Source: Methylophaga sp. 42_25_T18 (GTDB lineage Bacteria > Pseudomonadota > Gammaproteobacteria > Nitrosococcales > Methylophagaceae). Taken from it: 64,000 bases of DNA. The stretch is from contig MAAJ01000006.1 of the NCBI GenBank assembly GCA_002163085.1, forward strand, positions 434,001 through 498,000, given 5' to 3'. Positions 1 to 9,435 of the stretch are shown piece by piece. The notes beneath the pieces were generated by a model. That model ran no database searches and had not been told where the DNA came from. It was given only the letters and a program-made list of their open reading frames with translations. Position 1 is the stretch's first letter. Every line of letters starts with the position of its first letter. The translations under genes and the position numbers were made by a program.

Positions 1-377
1 TCTTTATTGCCGGCACGATAGATGGTTTGGCCGGCGGCTAATAAATCTTCAGAGACGGCACCCGGTGTTACTTTGTTGCTTGCATAAAAGGCACCTAAAT
101 CAGCCATATCCTGTTCAGTTAAATTAGCAACCATCGGCGCCATTACTGCATTAACACGCGCCCCACTTTTAAAGTCAGCTAACTGTTTTGCAATATAGCT
201 TTCATGCTGACCGGCCAATTTGGGGAACATATCCAATGGACTATTACCATCCGCTCCATGACAAGCAGCGCAGACCATCGCCTTGCCCTTACCTGCAGAA
301 ACATCACCCGCAGCCATTACCGGACTGACAACCACGAATGCCATACTCATTATTAAGCTTGAAAATAATTTTTTCAT
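1..377 (-). CDS. Cytochrome c4-like periplasmic cytochrome (partial, N-terminal part)
   Basis: This gene runs off the left edge; only about 125 N-terminal residues are present, read leftwards from an ATG at 377. It begins with a signal peptide (MKKLFSSL, hydrophobic core, then MAAG) and carries one heme c site, CAACH, soon after the mature N-terminus. The region after it ([16 protein letters not shown]) is characteristic of cytochrome c4 and related class I cytochromes. Cytochrome c4 is a diheme electron carrier to terminal oxidases, but the second heme half lies outside the window. It is divergent from engB, as often seen in gammaproteobacteria. Family fairly sure; di- versus monoheme cannot be judged here. 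Confidence 0.8.
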   Translation of the reverse strand, partial: MKKLFSSLIMSMAFVVVSPVMAAGDVSAGKGKAMVCAACHGADGNSPLDMFPKLAGQHESYIAKQLADFKSGARVNAVMAPMVANLTEQDMADLGAFYASNKVTPGAVSEDLLAAGQTIYRAGNK

Positions 378-460
378 TATTATTCCTGTTCGCTCTCTCA
401 GTAAATAAAACTGTTGATATGCTACTCTTATTAGCGTCTTTTTGCATCCCGAGCGACCCT

Positions 461-1081
461 ATGTCACAGCTTTATCGCCAAGCCCATTACACTATCAGCG
501 CCACCCAGCTATCTGAACTCCCGGATGATACCGGCATTGAAGTCGCGTTTGCAGGCCGCTCTAATGCGGGAAAATCTAGCGCTATTAATACCATTACCGA
601 CATCAAATCGCTGGCAAGAACAAGTAAAACGCCTGGCCGTACTCAAATGATTAATTTTTTCAATTTGGATGAAGGTCGTGCGCTAGTCGATCTACCTGGT
701 TATGGCTACGCAAAAGTACCTGAAAAAATGAAGATCCGTTGGCAACAAACATTAGGTAAGTACCTAGAAACTCGCCAGTCTCTTCGCGGTCTGATGTTGA
801 TGATGGATGTACGTCACCCATTAAAAGAGTTTGATATTCAAATGATCGCTTGGGCAAATCGCGCACAATTATCCGTTCATATCTTATTAACGAAAGCAGA
901 CAAACTAAAACGTGGCGCTGCTATGGCCAGTTTGCACACCGTTGCTGCAGAACTAAAAAAACGTGAGCTCACCGCCAGCATTCAATTATTTTCATCTCTC
1001 AAAAAATCGGGTAAAGAAGAAGCTATTAAAAAACTTGATTCATGGTTTTTAGCAGATGAGAACCCAACCAGCGAAGAATAA
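461..1081 (+). CDS. engB: Ribosome biogenesis GTP-binding protein YsxC/EngB
   Basis: A 206-residue TrmE-Era-EngA-EngB-type GTPase for late assembly of the 50S subunit. The G1 loop GRSNAGKSS is at residues 32-40, the G3 motif [10 protein letters not shown] starts at 77, and a TKAD G4 motif follows in the C-terminal half. The open frame extends upstream to 338, but that would overlap the divergent cytochrome start and add an unrelated hydrophobic stretch. [10 protein letters not shown] is the family-like N-terminus, so I place the start at 461. The soxC-like gene begins 9 bases downstream. Confidence 0.93.
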   Translation: MSQLYRQAHYTISATQLSELPDDTGIEVAFAGRSNAGKSSAINTITDIKSLARTSKTPGRTQMINFFNLDEGRALVDLPGYGYAKVPEKMKIRWQQTLGKYLETRQSLRGLMLMMDVRHPLKEFDIQMIAWANRAQLSVHILLTKADKLKRGAAMASLHTVAAELKKRELTASIQLFSSLKKSGKEEAIKKLDSWFLADENPTSEE

Positions 1082-1090
1082 GGAATTGAG

Positions 1091-2362
1091 ATGGCCAATA
1101 AGGTTCGTGAAGATCGCCGCCAATTTTTACACAAGGCGGGCTTAGGGGGAGCATTAACGGGGCTAGTTAGCTCAATTAGTTTGCCTGTATGGGCCGGTGC
1201 AGAAAAACTTGAACTCCCTGATGCTCTTCCCAAATGGATGAAAGTACCAGGCGAAGAATTTAGCAACTATGGCCAACCGTCAGAACACGAACAACAAGTT
1301 ATTCGCTGGATATCAGCCAATTCTGCTGCCCCCGGCAATGGTGTGTCGTGGACGCCATTACACGATCTCCAAGGTACTATCACACCCAATGGCTTACATT
1401 ATGAGCGCCATCATAATGGTGTTCCACAGATTGACCCAGCCCAACATACCTTGCTGATAGATGGCTTAGTAGAGCAACCGCTTTCTTTTGATCTGAAAAG
1501 TTTATTGCGTTACCCCATGCAGTCACGCACCTGTTTTATCGAATGTGGTGGCAATAGCAATAGTGGCTGGCGTACCAATCCTATTCAAACTCAAGCAGGT
1601 TATGCCCATGGTCTGGTATCTAATGCTGAATGGACCGGCATCCCTGTCAAACTTTTACTGCAAGAAGCCGGCATTAAGCCCAATGCAAAATGGGTGATCG
1701 CCGAAGGCGCCGATGCAGCAGCATTAAATATCAGCATCCCGCTTGATAAACTGCTGGACGACGCATTGCTTGCTTTATATCAAAATGGCGAACGTCTCCG
1801 ACCAGAAAATGGCTACCCGTTACGGCTGGTTTTGCCCGGCTGGGAAGGCATTTTAAATGTGAAATGGTTACGCCAATTACGCTTGACTGACGAGCCGCTG
1901 ATGTCACGTGATGAAACGGCGCAATATACCGAATTACAACCTGATGGCAAGGCTCGCCAATTCACCTTTTTGATGGAGGCCAAGTCGTTAATTACCTCAC
2001 CCTCCCTAGGCATGATGTTGCAGGATAATCCAGGTACTTATCAAATCAGTGGTTTGGCTTGGTCCGGGCGGGGAAAAATTACTCGCGTCGAGATTTCTGC
2101 TGATGGTGGTGATACCTGGGTAGATGCAGAATTACAAACACCAATCTTATCGAAAGCCTTTACTCGCTTTAATTTGCCGTGGCATTGGCAAGGTGACTAT
2201 GCCATTTTGCAAAGCCGAGCCACCGATGAAACAGGTTATGTGCAGCCGACTCGTGAAGCCTTAGTTGAGAATCGCGGAAGACATGGATTTTTTCATTACA
2301 ACGCAATTGTTAGTTGGGAAATCACTGAAGAAGGAGACATCAATCATGTATATGGCTTCTAA
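1091..2362 (+). CDS. soxC: SoxC-like sulfane/sulfite dehydrogenase, molybdopterin subunit
   Basis: A 423-residue periplasmic enzyme of the sulfite oxidase family. A twin-arginine signal (RRQFL, residues 9-13) precedes the molybdopterin domain. Its expected Mo-ligand cysteine is C152 in FIECGGN. A C-terminal Mo-co dimerisation domain (about 300-415) contains ISGLAWSGRGKITRVEIS. The family oxidises sulfite or, in the Sox system, sulfane sulfur. The next gene encodes a heme c protein and overlaps its 3' end, as expected for a SoxC/SoxD-type pair. No soxXYZAB genes are visible, so a stand-alone sulfite dehydrogenase role is equally possible. Confidence 0.82.
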   Translation: MANKVREDRRQFLHKAGLGGALTGLVSSISLPVWAGAEKLELPDALPKWMKVPGEEFSNYGQPSEHEQQVIRWISANSAAPGNGVSWTPLHDLQGTITPNGLHYERHHNGVPQIDPAQHTLLIDGLVEQPLSFDLKSLLRYPMQSRTCFIECGGNSNSGWRTNPIQTQAGYAHGLVSNAEWTGIPVKLLLQEAGIKPNAKWVIAEGADAAALNISIPLDKLLDDALLALYQNGERLRPENGYPLRLVLPGWEGILNVKWLRQLRLTDEPLMSRDETAQYTELQPDGKARQFTFLMEAKSLITSPSLGMMLQDNPGTYQISGLAWSGRGKITRVEISADGGDTWVDAELQTPILSKAFTRFNLPWHWQGDYAILQSRATDETGYVQPTREALVENRGRHGFFHYNAIVSWEITEEGDINHVYGF

Positions 2363-2885
2363 AGCTCTCATGGTAGTAGCTTGGCTGATTTTCTTTTTAT
2401 CACCTAGCTATGCAGAAAGTGAATTCCAAGCTTTAGGCAAAGCAGCCAATGAACTGAGTCACTCTGCACAATGGAATATATCCATTTCACCCAATGGTGA
2501 AGGCCTCCCTCCAGGTCAAGGTACTGCAGCCCAAGGAGCCAAACTGTTTGCACTCCAATGTGCAGGTTGTCATGGACCTGATGGCATTGGTGCTAGCGCT
2601 GAACCATTAATGGGTGAAGTGGGTTCATTAACCAGTGATTATCCTGAAAAAACGGTCAATAGTTATTGGCCTTACGCCACCACCCTATTTGATTATATCC
2701 GTCGAGCCATGCCGATCAATGCACCCTTTTCTTTATCTGCAGATGAGGTCTATGCCTTGTGTGCTTATATTTTGAGCAAGGATGGTATAGTAAGTTCAGA
2801 AGCAGTACTTGATGAACAATCGCTACCTAAGATAAAGATGCCAAATCGTGATGGCTTTATCGCCGTCCACTCTGACAATCGCTAG
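2346..2885 (+). CDS. Monoheme cytochrome c, SoxD-like partner of the upstream dehydrogenase
   Basis: The start is the ATG at 2346, inside the last codons of the soxC-like gene and preceded by GAAGGAG; the longer open frame from 2265 only reads through soxC. The 179-residue product has a signal peptide ending near SYA-ES. The single heme site CAGCH is at residues 72-76, and a methionine in the RRAMPINAP segment is a likely axial ligand. It is much shorter than the diheme SoxD of Paracoccus. It probably takes electrons from the molybdoprotein. The SoxD name is by context only. Confidence 0.75.
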   Translation: MYMASKALMVVAWLIFFLSPSYAESEFQALGKAANELSHSAQWNISISPNGEGLPPGQGTAAQGAKLFALQCAGCHGPDGIGASAEPLMGEVGSLTSDYPEKTVNSYWPYATTLFDYIRRAMPINAPFSLSADEVYALCAYILSKDGIVSSEAVLDEQSLPKIKMPNRDGFIAVHSDNR

Positions 2886-2903
2886 ATATTTAAGGACAGC
2901 CCT

Positions 2904-5405
2904 ATGAGCCCTAGATACGCTTGTACTGTTAATCCCAACCCAGAATTGTATAACGCGCCTACTTTAGGCATGGATAAAGCTGCGCTCGCCCATGACTTCA
3001 AAAGTTATTACGGCAATCATCTAGCACAAGACAAAGGCTGTGCATCCGGGCATTATCTTTACTCGGCTATTGCCTTAACCTTACGCGATCGTTTGTTTGA
3101 GCGAATGAAACACACTCGCCATACTTATGCAAAATCTAAATGCAAACAGGCTTACTATCTCTCCATGGAATTCCTCATGGGCCGCGCCATGGGTAATGCG
3201 GCGTTAAACCTTGGTCTAGAACAAGCCGTTACTCAAGCAATGCATGATCTCGGTCTAAATTTCGAAGAATTAACCGAATTAGAACATGATGCCGGATTAG
3301 GAAATGGTGGTTTGGGTCGACTAGCAGCCTGCTTTATTGATAGCTGTGCCACGCTACAGCTGCCTATTACCGGTTATGGCATCCGATATGAATATGGCAT
3401 GTTCCAGCAGAGCATTGAGAATGGCAACCAAATTGAAATGCCAGATCATTGGTTACGCGATGGCAACCCTTGGGAACTAGAACGACCCGAATTCACCCAA
3501 AGAATTAAGTTTGGCGGCCATACTGAATTCCGTCAAAATCAGCATGGCGAAACCGAGGTGCATTGGGTAAATACAAATGATGTCTTAGCCGTGCCCTATG
3601 ATATCCCCATCCCCGGCTATCAAAATGGTACGGTCAACAAACTCCGCTTGTGGACATCGTCGGCAACGGATGAATTTAACCTAGAAGACTTTAACGCCGG
3701 TTCTTACCCAGATGCCGTTGCGGCTAAAAATGAAGCCGAAAACATCAGCATGGTACTCTATCCCAACGACAGTAGTGAGAATGGTAAGGAGCTGCGTTTA
3801 CGTCAGCAATATTTCCTCGCATCCGCCAGCTTGCAGGACATTCTTGATTACTGGGTAACAACCCACAGTGAAAACTTCGATGATTTTTCCGAAAAAAACT
3901 GTTTCCAATTAAATGATACTCACCCCACTGTGGCTGTCGCAGAGTTGATGCGGTTATTGTTAGATGAGCATGGACTTAGTTGGGATAAGGCATGGGCAAT
4001 CACTAGTAAAACCATGGCATATACCAATCACACCTTATTGCCCGAAGCATTAGAACGCTGGCCGGTAAATATGTTTGGTCGTTTACTGCCGCGGATCTTA
4101 GAAATAATTTATGAAATTAACGCCCGATTCTTAAGTGAAGTTGCGCGACATTGGCCTGGTGATAAACAACGTCTTGCCAGAATGTCCATTATTGAAGAAG
4201 GCCATCAACAACAAGTGCGAATGGCTCATCTTGCTATCGTCGGTAGTTTCTCAGTCAATGGTGTTGCCGCTCTCCATTCTGAATTATTACAAAAAGGTCT
4301 ATTTCATGATTTTCATCAACTCTGGCCTGAAAAATTTAATAATAAAACGAATGGTGTAACTCAACGTCGATGGATGGCTTGGTGTAACCCAGAACTAAGT
4401 AAGCTCATCACTGACACGATCGGCGCAGACTGGATTACCGATCTCAGTCAACTTGAAAACTTGGTGCCTTATGCTGACAAAGACACGTTCCAACTATCGT
4501 GGCAGCTAGCCAAACAAGCAAACAAACAGCGACTCGCCGATTTGGTCAAAGACAAGTGTGATATTACGTTTAATACCGATGCTATGTTTGATATTCAAGT
4601 TAAACGTATCCACGAATATAAACGGCAATTACTTAATGTATTACATGTTATTCACCTTTACGATCGCATTAAACGCGGCGATACCAATAACATAGTGAAA
4701 CGCTGTGTTTTGTTTGGTGGTAAAGCGGCCCCTGGTTATGAGATGGCCAAAGACATTATCAAATTAATTAATAATGTGGCTGAGGTCATTAATAATGATC
4801 CTGATATTGGTGATTGGTTAAAAGTCGTTTTCTTGCCTAATTATCAAGTTTCAACTATGGAAATAATTTGTCCCGCAGCTGATCTCTCCGAACAAATTTC
4901 AACGGCCGGTAAAGAAGCTTCCGGTACTGGTAATATGAAGTTCATGATGAATGGTGCGGTCACAATAGGAACCTTAGATGGCGCCAATATAGAGATCCGT
5001 GAAGAAGTGGGCGATGACAACTTCTTCTTATTTGGCTTAACCGAAGATGAAGTCAGTGAAAAACGGATTGGCTATAATCCACGCGCCATTATTGCCCAAG
5101 ATGAAGATCTAAAGCGCGTGGTGGATTTATTAGAAGGCGGTCATTTCAATCAATTTGAACCCAACCGCTTTAACAATGTGGTTAATGCCTTTACCAGTCA
5201 TAATGACCCTTGGATGACCATTGCCGACTTCCGCAGCTACATTGATGCACAGCATCAAGCAGAACTAGCTTATCAAGATAAAATACGCTGGACTAAAATG
5301 AGCATTCTTAACTCAGCATACAGTGGCAAGTTTTCTACTGATCGTACGATGGAAGAATACAATAATGAAATTTGGAAGCTGGAAAAGATAAAACCAACAT
5401 CCTAA
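2904..5405 (+). CDS. glgP: Glycogen/starch/maltodextrin phosphorylase
   Basis: An 833-residue GT35 phosphorylase that releases glucose-1-phosphate from alpha-1,4-glucans in the cytosol. The pyridoxal phosphate site EASGTGNMKFMMNGA contains Lys679. Other family blocks are YLSMEFLMGR near residue 88, DAGLGNGGLGRLAACF near 128 and HEYKRQLLN near 573. Length matches the bacterial family. The gene starts 18 bases after the cytochrome gene behind AAGGA, so co-transcription is possible although function differs. No other glycogen genes are in the window. Its 3' end is 11 bases from that of the convergent GGDEF/EAL gene. Confidence 0.95.
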   Translation: MSPRYACTVNPNPELYNAPTLGMDKAALAHDFKSYYGNHLAQDKGCASGHYLYSAIALTLRDRLFERMKHTRHTYAKSKCKQAYYLSMEFLMGRAMGNAALNLGLEQAVTQAMHDLGLNFEELTELEHDAGLGNGGLGRLAACFIDSCATLQLPITGYGIRYEYGMFQQSIENGNQIEMPDHWLRDGNPWELERPEFTQRIKFGGHTEFRQNQHGETEVHWVNTNDVLAVPYDIPIPGYQNGTVNKLRLWTSSATDEFNLEDFNAGSYPDAVAAKNEAENISMVLYPNDSSENGKELRLRQQYFLASASLQDILDYWVTTHSENFDDFSEKNCFQLNDTHPTVAVAELMRLLLDEHGLSWDKAWAITSKTMAYTNHTLLPEALERWPVNMFGRLLPRILEIIYEINARFLSEVARHWPGDKQRLARMSIIEEGHQQQVRMAHLAIVGSFSVNGVAALHSELLQKGLFHDFHQLWPEKFNNKTNGVTQRRWMAWCNPELSKLITDTIGADWITDLSQLENLVPYADKDTFQLSWQLAKQANKQRLADLVKDKCDITFNTDAMFDIQVKRIHEYKRQLLNVLHVIHLYDRIKRGDTNNIVKRCVLFGGKAAPGYEMAKDIIKLINNVAEVINNDPDIGDWLKVVFLPNYQVSTMEIICPAADLSEQISTAGKEASGTGNMKFMMNGAVTIGTLDGANIEIREEVGDDNFFLFGLTEDEVSEKRIGYNPRAIIAQDEDLKRVVDLLEGGHFNQFEPNRFNNVVNAFTSHNDPWMTIADFRSYIDAQHQAELAYQDKIRWTKMSILNSAYSGKFSTDRTMEEYNNEIWKLEKIKPTS

Positions 5406-5416
5406 CCCGTATTCAA

Positions 5417-8116
5417 TCATGACAATGAAACGGTTTCCATTGGCCTCGGTTCACCAATAGCATAACCTTGAACATAATCAACGCCCATTTCTTGAAGACG
5501 ATCTTTTATTGCATCACTTTCGACGAATTCAGCAATAGTTTTCATACCCATAACATGACCTATTTCGTTGATTGATTTCACCATAGCCTCATCAATTGCA
5601 TCATCGAGAATATCTCTAACAAACATGCCATCAATTTTAAGCGAATCAACGGGTAAATTTTTAAGATAGGCAAACGATGATAGACCGCTGCCAAAGTCAT
5701 CTAAAGCAAATAAGCAGCCATATTCACTTAACGTTTTTATAAACACTTGTGCATCTCTGAGGTTAGCTATCGCGGCTGTTTCCGTTATTTCGAATTTAAT
5801 CTTGTGCGACGGTAAGTTATACACTTGGATCTGCTTAATAATATGACCTAAAAGAGCATCATCGCCTAATGAACAACCCGATAAGTTGATCGCCAGGTGA
5901 TCCAATTCATCCAGTTGCTGCAAATGATTTTTTAACCACAAAAAAGTATGATCTATGACCCAGCGATCGATGTGGCCAGATAGGTTATAACGCTCAGCTG
6001 CAGGAAGAAATGATCCAGGAGAAATAACCTCGCCATTCTCTCCTTGTAAACGCAGTAATACTTCATATATTCGGCCATGATCAGTATCCGCTAACGATAT
6101 AATCGGTTGGACATATAATAAAAAACTATTTTCGGCCAATGCTTGTTTTATTTTATTAACCCAACGGAACTCCCCTTCCCGTTTGGCCAATTGCTCATCG
6201 TTGTGACGATAGTGATGGACTCGATTTCGTCCTAAATCTTTAGCCGCATAACAAGCAGAATCTGCATGAATTAATGCTTCGGTAGATGAAGCCGTTTTCT
6301 GATTAATTTCTGTCACACCGATACTTACCCCGATGCTAAAAATATGTTCTTCCCATAAAAATTGGAATTGCTCGACTAATCGTCGCACAGCATTCGCGGT
6401 TCTTGTAGCATGCTCATAATCACAATGCTCCATCAAAATAGCAAACTCATCGCCACCCAACCGAGCTAGAGTATCTCGTTTTCGTAAATAATCGCTTAAT
6501 ATTCCGCCTAATTGACGCAACAATTCATCACCAGCAATATGACCACAGGTATCGTTAATAATTTTAAACTGATCAAGATCTAGAAAACATAAGGCATGTT
6601 GTGAGCCATCTTTTTTTGCCGTAGCAACAACACGGTTGAGACGGCGCTCAAATTCATGGCGATTAATTAAACCGGTAAGTTCATCATGTGATGCTTGATA
6701 CGATAATTTTTTCGAAATCTCTTTGGCCGCAGTCACATCTTCTTGTATGCCAACATAATGAGTGATTTTTCCCTCACTATCCGTGACCGGTGCAATATAA
6801 TGTTGCGCCCAATATAGTTCACCATCTTTTGTCCGATTTTGTAACTCACCTCGCCATTCTTTTCCTGAACGAATTGTTTTCCATATTTGGCGATAGACCG
6901 CAGAATTTTCCGGTTCAAGGTGAAATAAGGTCGGTTTTTTTCCGATCACTTCCTCGTCAGCATAACCAGTCAACAGTGAAAATTTAGGATTGGTATACTC
7001 GATATCACCATCCGCACTGGTAATGATGACGGCATTGGGGCTACACTCAACTGCACGTGAAAGTTTAGTTAATCTGGCACTGGCATCCTCTTTCGCGGTA
7101 ATGTCCTCAAACATCCCGACACCGCCACTCACAGTACCCTGCTCTGAATAGATGGGAACAAATTCAGCATGCAAAAATACCGTGTGATTGCCATTCACTG
7201 ACGTATATTTCCCATGATATTGCCCCACATTTCCTGCCAACGACTGTTTTATTGCTTCTAACATCTGCTGATCAATTACATTTTCCAGCATATTAAATCC
7301 AATTAATACGTCACGATCAGTTGCTAGTATCTCTTCAAGGTGCTTATTAACAGTGAGCAAAGTGCTAGTAATGTCGTAGTAGAAAATGCCTACCGGCGAA
7401 TATTCGATGATGGAATGTAACCTTGATTCACTATCTAGCAGCTGATGGTTAGCATTAACTAAATCATGTGTACGCTCTGTAATTAACTGCTCGCGTTGTT
7501 GAATTTCAACATTTAATTTTGTAACTAAAGAGTCATTTTTATGTTGTAACAATAATGCTTTTAAAATATTTCTATTTGCGTCTCGATTCACAGAAATGAG
7601 CATGGCGTAATAAATCACCAAAGCAACAGCAATATAACTTGCCACTGTTTCTTGTGAATACAGTAATACGGATAACAGAACTATAAATTGCGGAAGTGTA
7701 TTTGCATAATAAGCTGAACTCCATGCAGCAAAAATGGGAACTGCCGCAGCTAAAATTCCACATGTCAAAATGATAAAGACACTTTTTAAGGCCGAATCTT
7801 CCGTCACCAAATAGAACAAGCTAAAACTTGCCCATGCTATACCTGCCAATGCAGATAAAAAGGTAAAGAGCCTCAACCAATGTTTGACATCATTAAGCTC
7901 TTTCGTTCGGTTGTACAGCCAATAAAGTACTAGCCGAGATCCGGCTACACTAGAAACAATTAAACACCAAAGCAACAATAAGTCATGATCTAGAATATCG
8001 TTGAATATGCCATAGAAAACAGCAACTATACCTATTTGCACAACATTAGAGGCTAATGCGGCCTGGAATAATTGCCGTGTTTGTTCAACTAAGATTTCAT
8101 TTGAGCCTAACGTCAT
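5417..8116 (-). CDS. Membrane PAS-PAS-GGDEF-EAL cyclic-di-GMP signalling protein
   Basis: From the preferred ATG at 8116 (after AGAAGAA) it has 899 residues; the frame can begin at 8152 but lacks a ribosome site there. The N-terminal ~200 residues form about five or six membrane segments. A short coiled coil, two or three PAS/PAC units (about 230-480), a GGDEF domain with RLGGDEFAIL, and an EAL domain follow. The EAL signature is EVL (YEVLLRL); the metal-site Glu is retained, and DDFGSGLSSF and the QGYAIGEP end are present. Both cyclase and phosphodiesterase activity are therefore possible. Sensory input is unknown. Confidence 0.88.
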   Translation of the reverse strand: MTLGSNEILVEQTRQLFQAALASNVVQIGIVAVFYGIFNDILDHDLLLLWCLIVSSVAGSRLVLYWLYNRTKELNDVKHWLRLFTFLSALAGIAWASFSLFYLVTEDSALKSVFIILTCGILAAAVPIFAAWSSAYYANTLPQFIVLLSVLLYSQETVASYIAVALVIYYAMLISVNRDANRNILKALLLQHKNDSLVTKLNVEIQQREQLITERTHDLVNANHQLLDSESRLHSIIEYSPVGIFYYDITSTLLTVNKHLEEILATDRDVLIGFNMLENVIDQQMLEAIKQSLAGNVGQYHGKYTSVNGNHTVFLHAEFVPIYSEQGTVSGGVGMFEDITAKEDASARLTKLSRAVECSPNAVIITSADGDIEYTNPKFSLLTGYADEEVIGKKPTLFHLEPENSAVYRQIWKTIRSGKEWRGELQNRTKDGELYWAQHYIAPVTDSEGKITHYVGIQEDVTAAKEISKKLSYQASHDELTGLINRHEFERRLNRVVATAKKDGSQHALCFLDLDQFKIINDTCGHIAGDELLRQLGGILSDYLRKRDTLARLGGDEFAILMEHCDYEHATRTANAVRRLVEQFQFLWEEHIFSIGVSIGVTEINQKTASSTEALIHADSACYAAKDLGRNRVHHYRHNDEQLAKREGEFRWVNKIKQALAENSFLLYVQPIISLADTDHGRIYEVLLRLQGENGEVISPGSFLPAAERYNLSGHIDRWVIDHTFLWLKNHLQQLDELDHLAINLSGCSLGDDALLGHIIKQIQVYNLPSHKIKFEITETAAIANLRDAQVFIKTLSEYGCLFALDDFGSGLSSFAYLKNLPVDSLKIDGMFVRDILDDAIDEAMVKSINEIGHVMGMKTIAEFVESDAIKDRLQEMGVDYVQGYAIGEPRPMETVSLS

Positions 8117-8434
8117 ATGAAATATTCTTCTTTTAGGGTTTACATAAACCATAGCTTAGAACTAGTTAATACTCAATGTGTTAGTTCATACTCATCCATA
8201 GATTTACGTTTTAAGGATGCAGGCTCAACATAAATCGAACTGAAAAGTAAATTACCTACCATTTTTGTATTCCCAACTACAGAGCTGCTGGTAGGAAAAA
8301 ACTTTTACTATTTTTAATAAAGGAAGCCTGTCACACTGCAAAGACAGTAATGAAAATATAGCGGAAACTCATACAAATACGTATAATTCATCGCCTTGGC
8401 TGGTATTACTATGTTTATAAAAAAATCGCCAAAA
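8117..8434 (+). promoter_or_regulatory. Non-coding region upstream of tRNA-Arg with a candidate -10
   Basis: This AT-rich region separates the divergent GGDEF/EAL gene from tRNA-Arg. A perfect TATAAT lies at 8382-8387, about 48 bases before the mature tRNA, and could be its -10 element. No convincing -35 lies 17 bases upstream. A short inverted repeat GAACTA/TAGTTC spans about 8159-8187. I see no other gene here. Confidence 0.35.
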
Positions 8435-8511
8435 GCGCCTGTAGCTCAGTTGGATAGAGTGTCAGTTTCCGAAACTGAAGGTCACAGGTTCGATTCCTGT
8501 CAGGCGCGCCA
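8435..8511 (+). tRNA. tRNA-Arg (anticodon CCG)
   Basis: A 77-base cloverleaf. The acceptor stem GCGCCTG pairs with CAGGCGC, the D arm is GCTC/GAGT, the anticodon stem TCAGT/ACTGA encloses TTCCGAA, and the T arm ACAGG-TTCGATT-CCTGT is intact. Anticodon CCG reads CGG arginine codons. The 3' CCA is encoded (8509-8511). An open frame of the downstream DUF2927-like gene reads straight through the tRNA. Confidence 0.96.
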
Positions 8512-8512
8512 T

Positions 8513-9283
8513 TTTTTCATCATCCTTTTCCTTTTGTTTCTCAGCCCTAGCTTTGCTGAACCCGCGCACTGGCAAACCCCTGACTACATTACCAATAGTT
8601 TTATTGAAATTGCATTAAATAATGAGTATTCAACGGCCGTCAGTAGATTAAGAAAATGGCAGCAACCCATTTATTATTCCATTGAACACCGAACTGCAGA
8701 TAAAGAATTACACCAAGAAATCACTGAATTACATTTAGCTCACCTCAGTGACATCACCGGCTTAAACATTGTCCCTGCAGATGATCGCAAGTCAGCCAAC
8801 TTAACAATTATCTTCTCAACAGAACAACATTTAGAGCATGATCTTAAGCAAGATTTTCTATTAAACGATCAACAACAAATCAGCCACTTAACTCGTCATA
8901 GCGTTTGCTTGGCTAATTTTTCCACCGCGCCAGATAACAGTATTAGTCACGCTATCGTAATAATTCCAGTCGATCGAGCCCGCGCTCATGCCAAATTATT
9001 ATCTTGTGTTGTAGAAGAGTTAACCCAAATTATGGGATTACCCAATGACTCCGACCAAGTCTATCCATCTATATTTAATGACAAATCGTATAACGATTAC
9101 CTCTCGGGCCTGGATTATTTATTATTAACGCTGTTATACAATAAAAAAATGAAAGCGGGAATGAATCAAGCGCAAGTTAAATCTCGATTACACAAAATCA
9201 TGCAGGAACCAAGCTTCAAGCAACAAATCGAACAGGCTGAGAAAATTGTTAACCAGCAAGGTATATTTCGACTTTTAAACTAG
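8513..9283 (+). CDS. DUF2927-like exported protein with unresolved start next to tRNA-Arg
   Basis: The frame ends at 9283. Immediately after the tRNA it encodes a hydrophobic segment (IILFLLFLSPSFA) resembling a signal-peptide core, then about 245 residues that look like DUF2927 secreted proteins. Features include ITGLNIVPADD, ANLTIIFST and a VEELTQIMGLPNDS block. There is no in-frame ATG between the tRNA and the hydrophobic segment. In-frame choices are ATG 8396 or 8411 and GTG 8459, all before or inside the tRNA, or rare ATC codons at 8519/8522. The listed start is therefore only the first codon wholly outside the tRNA. Function unknown. Confidence 0.6.
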   Translation, partial: FFIILFLLFLSPSFAEPAHWQTPDYITNSFIEIALNNEYSTAVSRLRKWQQPIYYSIEHRTADKELHQEITELHLAHLSDITGLNIVPADDRKSANLTIIFSTEQHLEHDLKQDFLLNDQQQISHLTRHSVCLANFSTAPDNSISHAIVIIPVDRARAHAKLLSCVVEELTQIMGLPNDSDQVYPSIFNDKSYNDYLSGLDYLLLTLLYNKKMKAGMNQAQVKSRLHKIMQEPSFKQQIEQAEKIVNQQGIFRLLN

Positions 9284-9385
9284 AGTTCGTTAACCATTTC
9301 TGGGGACTATTTAAGGTGCCAAGATTGAGGGTGGAGCTAAACTATCCAATGGCAGCCCCATGACCGCTCAACAAATCCTAGGCAT

Positions 9386-9413
9386 AAAAAAGGCCCTCGA
9401 AAGGGCCTTTTCA
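9386..9413 (-). terminator. Intrinsic terminator of the OmpA-family gene
   Basis: The stem AAGGCCCT/AGGGCCTT has a 4-base loop, with an A-run on the plus strand that becomes a T-run on the minus strand. It sits 23 bases past the stop of the minus-strand OmpA-family gene. It could also work more weakly for the converging DUF2927-like gene. Confidence 0.8.
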
Positions 9414-9435
9414 ATCATTCAATTGTTAGTAAGAG

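Noticed and set aside
338-460. Upstream extension of engB with hydrophobic residues
   Set aside because: It overlaps the divergent cytochrome c gene's signal-peptide codons and has no family-like sequence; the start at 461 gives the normal EngB length.
8396-8512. Coding sequence reading through tRNA-Arg as part of a longer protein
   Set aside because: The peptide (PVAQLDRVSV...) is the usual spurious translation of a tRNA; treated only as a start-site problem.
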